From Candidatus Sediminicultor sextus (GTDB lineage: Bacteria > Atribacterota > Phoenicimicrobiia > Phoenicimicrobiales > Phoenicimicrobiaceae), in the NCBI GenBank assembly GCA_014894735.1, contig JADBKX010000148.1:1-23216 (forward strand): 23,216 nt of DNA, read 5' to 3'. Of the stretch, positions 21,947 to 23,216 are shown in pieces. Made by a program: the position numbers and the translations under genes. The notes beneath the pieces were generated by a model. The model did not search any database. It worked only from the letters and a program-made list of their open reading frames with translations, and was not told the origin of the DNA. The stretch's first letter is position 1, and each line of letters opens with the position of its first letter.

Positions 21947-22981
21947 CTATCCCTCCTGGACTAAATATCTAAAGAATAAAACTTTCAAGATAGCTGTTAA
22001 AGGAACGGCTACTAATACTCCTAATATTCCCAACAACTGACCGCAAATTAACATTGATAAGATTACTGTTAAAGGATGTAAACCTAATCCCTTTCCCAAG
22101 ATATTAGGATTAAGATATACCGCCTCAAGTTGATTAACTAAAACAAATAAAACTACAATCATCAACAAAGACCACCAAGGGTTACCCAAGGCAAAAATTA
22201 GAGCCAGAACAACTCCTACAATAGCGCCTAAATAGGGAATAAAATTAAAAACTCCACTAACAATTCCGATAATCAAGGCAAATTTTAAATTTAAGAAATA
22301 CAGGCCTATGCCAATCAAAATCCCCACAATAAAACAGACTATTATTCGACCACGAATAAAACCACTGACAATATTATCTATTTCCTCCAGAACTTCCTTA
22401 AATTCTTTTTTATTTTCCTTTGATACATAAATATACAAATTTTCTTTAAATATAAACATATCCCTCATTAGATAAAATAAGATTAAAGGGATAATTACTA
22501 TGCCAAAAGTAATGCTGGAAACTATATTGGATAAATAAATTATAATGGTTTGAGAAAAACCCAATACGCTCCTTTGTAGCTCAGATAAATTTTCTTTGAG
22601 TAAAATCTCTACATCAACCGGGTTTATAAACTTAGAAAGTTGCGGTTCTATAGATAAAATTATATTTTGGTAATTTTCGATAAACTTAGGAATTTCTTTA
22701 TATAAAATATTAAGTTGATTAATCACACCGGGGATTAGAAAAAATATGGTTAGGATTAACAAGGCTATTATTATTCCAAAGACAATAATAATAGCCAATA
22801 CCTTCGGAATTTTTTTATGAATAAGATATCTATAAAGCGGATCGAAAAAATAAGCTAACATCAAGGCAATACTAAAGTATATGAACAACCATTGTAGCTT
22901 GCTCAACACATAAAACAGCACCACAAGGCCAATAGCCACGCTGATAATAAAATTCAATCTCTTATCTTTTACAAATCCCAT
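21947..22981 (-). CDS. AI-2E family transporter/permease
   Basis: A 344-residue polytopic membrane protein of the AI-2E (formerly UPF0118, YdiK/YtvI/TqsA-like) family. Hydrophobic helices lie at the N-terminus (about 11-45 and 60-85). A soluble segment follows (about 90-140), then further helices to the C-terminus, including the family block FNFIPYLGAIVGVVLALIFAL and the C-terminal NPNILGKGLGLHPLTVILSMLICGQLLGILGVLVAVPLTAI. Members have been linked to autoinducer-2 export or sodium/proton exchange; the substrate here is unknown. ATG at 22981 has AGGGGA about 9 nt upstream. It ends 10 bp before the amidase gene and follows glnS by 58 bp. Confidence 0.93.
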   Translation of the reverse strand: MGFVKDKRLNFIISVAIGLVVLFYVLSKLQWLFIYFSIALMLAYFFDPLYRYLIHKKIPKVLAIIIVFGIIIALLILTIFFLIPGVINQLNILYKEIPKFIENYQNIILSIEPQLSKFINPVDVEILLKENLSELQRSVLGFSQTIIIYLSNIVSSITFGIVIIPLILFYLMRDMFIFKENLYIYVSKENKKEFKEVLEEIDNIVSGFIRGRIIVCFIVGILIGIGLYFLNLKFALIIGIVSGVFNFIPYLGAIVGVVLALIFALGNPWWSLLMIVVLFVLVNQLEAVYLNPNILGKGLGLHPLTVILSMLICGQLLGILGVLVAVPLTAILKVLFFRYLVQEG

Positions 22982-23039
22982 AAATGTTTTTCCCCTAAAA
23001 CAACTTTTTACTTATCTATTTATAACAGATTAGCTCGAA

Positions 23040-23216
23040 TTATTCAATTTTTTCAGCTTTAAGGATCCTATCCCAAGTATCCCGTAAAGATACAATTCGG
23101 TTAAACACTAGTTTATCCGACCTTGAATCGGAATCAACAAAAAAGTATCCTTTTCGCATGAATTGGTATCTGTTTCCGGGAGCCGCTCCCGCTAAACTCG
23201 GTTCTACCAAACAATC
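23040..23216 (-). CDS. glnS: glutaminyl-tRNA synthetase, C-terminal end (partial)
   Basis: Only the last 58 codons are in the window; the gene continues past position 23216. The visible sequence, GNRYQFMRKGYFFVDSDSRS followed by KLVFNRIVSLRDTWDRI, is the end of the GlnRS anticodon-binding beta-barrel domain. A bacterial GlnRS implies direct charging of tRNA-Gln in place of, or beside, the GatCAB transamidation route. The stop is TAA at 23042-23040. Confidence 0.9.
   Translation of the reverse strand, partial: DCLVEPSLAGAAPGNRYQFMRKGYFFVDSDSRSDKLVFNRIVSLRDTWDRILKAEKIE

Overview
This window looks like a piece of chromosome from an AT-rich, anaerobic, fermentative bacterium. Every recognisable protein gene and the one tRNA lie on the minus strand. 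The evidence for anaerobiosis is a four-subunit 2-oxoacid:ferredoxin oxidoreductase coupled to phosphate butyryltransferase and butyrate kinase. The gene content resembles Clostridia-like Firmicutes or a deep low-GC lineage such as Atribacterota. No taxonomic marker here decides between them, so the lineage is an inference.

Reading in the direction of transcription (high to low coordinates), the first block is housekeeping and envelope. It holds the 3' end of glnS, an AI-2E family membrane protein, a secreted N-acetylmuramoyl-L-alanine amidase, a GerM-domain protein and a YuiD/DUF212 membrane protein. It continues with the rRNA methyltransferase tlyA, a membrane-anchored PD-(D/E)XK-like protein of unknown function, nadK and recN. 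A PAS-AAA+-HTH sigma-54 activator follows recN after 12 bp.

The second block (about 13.6 to 4.7 kb) is a catabolic module. A 468-bp intergenic region carries a near-consensus -24/-12 (sigma-54) promoter and, 108-128 bp further upstream, two TGCAT/ATGCA palindromes that look like activator sites. Downstream come an aminotransferase, ptb, buk, a P-loop ATPase, korD-korA-korB-korC, an M20 peptidase and a Nudix hydrolase, most of them closely spaced or overlapping. The logic matches the Bacillus BkdR-ptb-bcd-buk-bkd locus, with an aminotransferase in place of leucine dehydrogenase and a ferredoxin oxidoreductase in place of the NAD-linked Bkd complex. The inferred pathway is peptide to amino acid to 2-oxoacid to acyl-CoA to acyl phosphate, yielding acid plus ATP.

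The third block is an endonuclease Q-like gene ending in a clear intrinsic terminator, then dnaG and sigA (the macromolecular synthesis pair), then tRNA-Asn(GTT) with its own consensus sigma-70 promoter.

Three intergenic gaps are filled by unusual degenerate arrays with exact 7-bp and 8-bp periods. The two octamer arrays lie in opposite orientation on either side of the aminotransferase gene and its promoter. One heptamer array has run into the 3' end of the Nudix gene. I know of no description of these arrays in this context.
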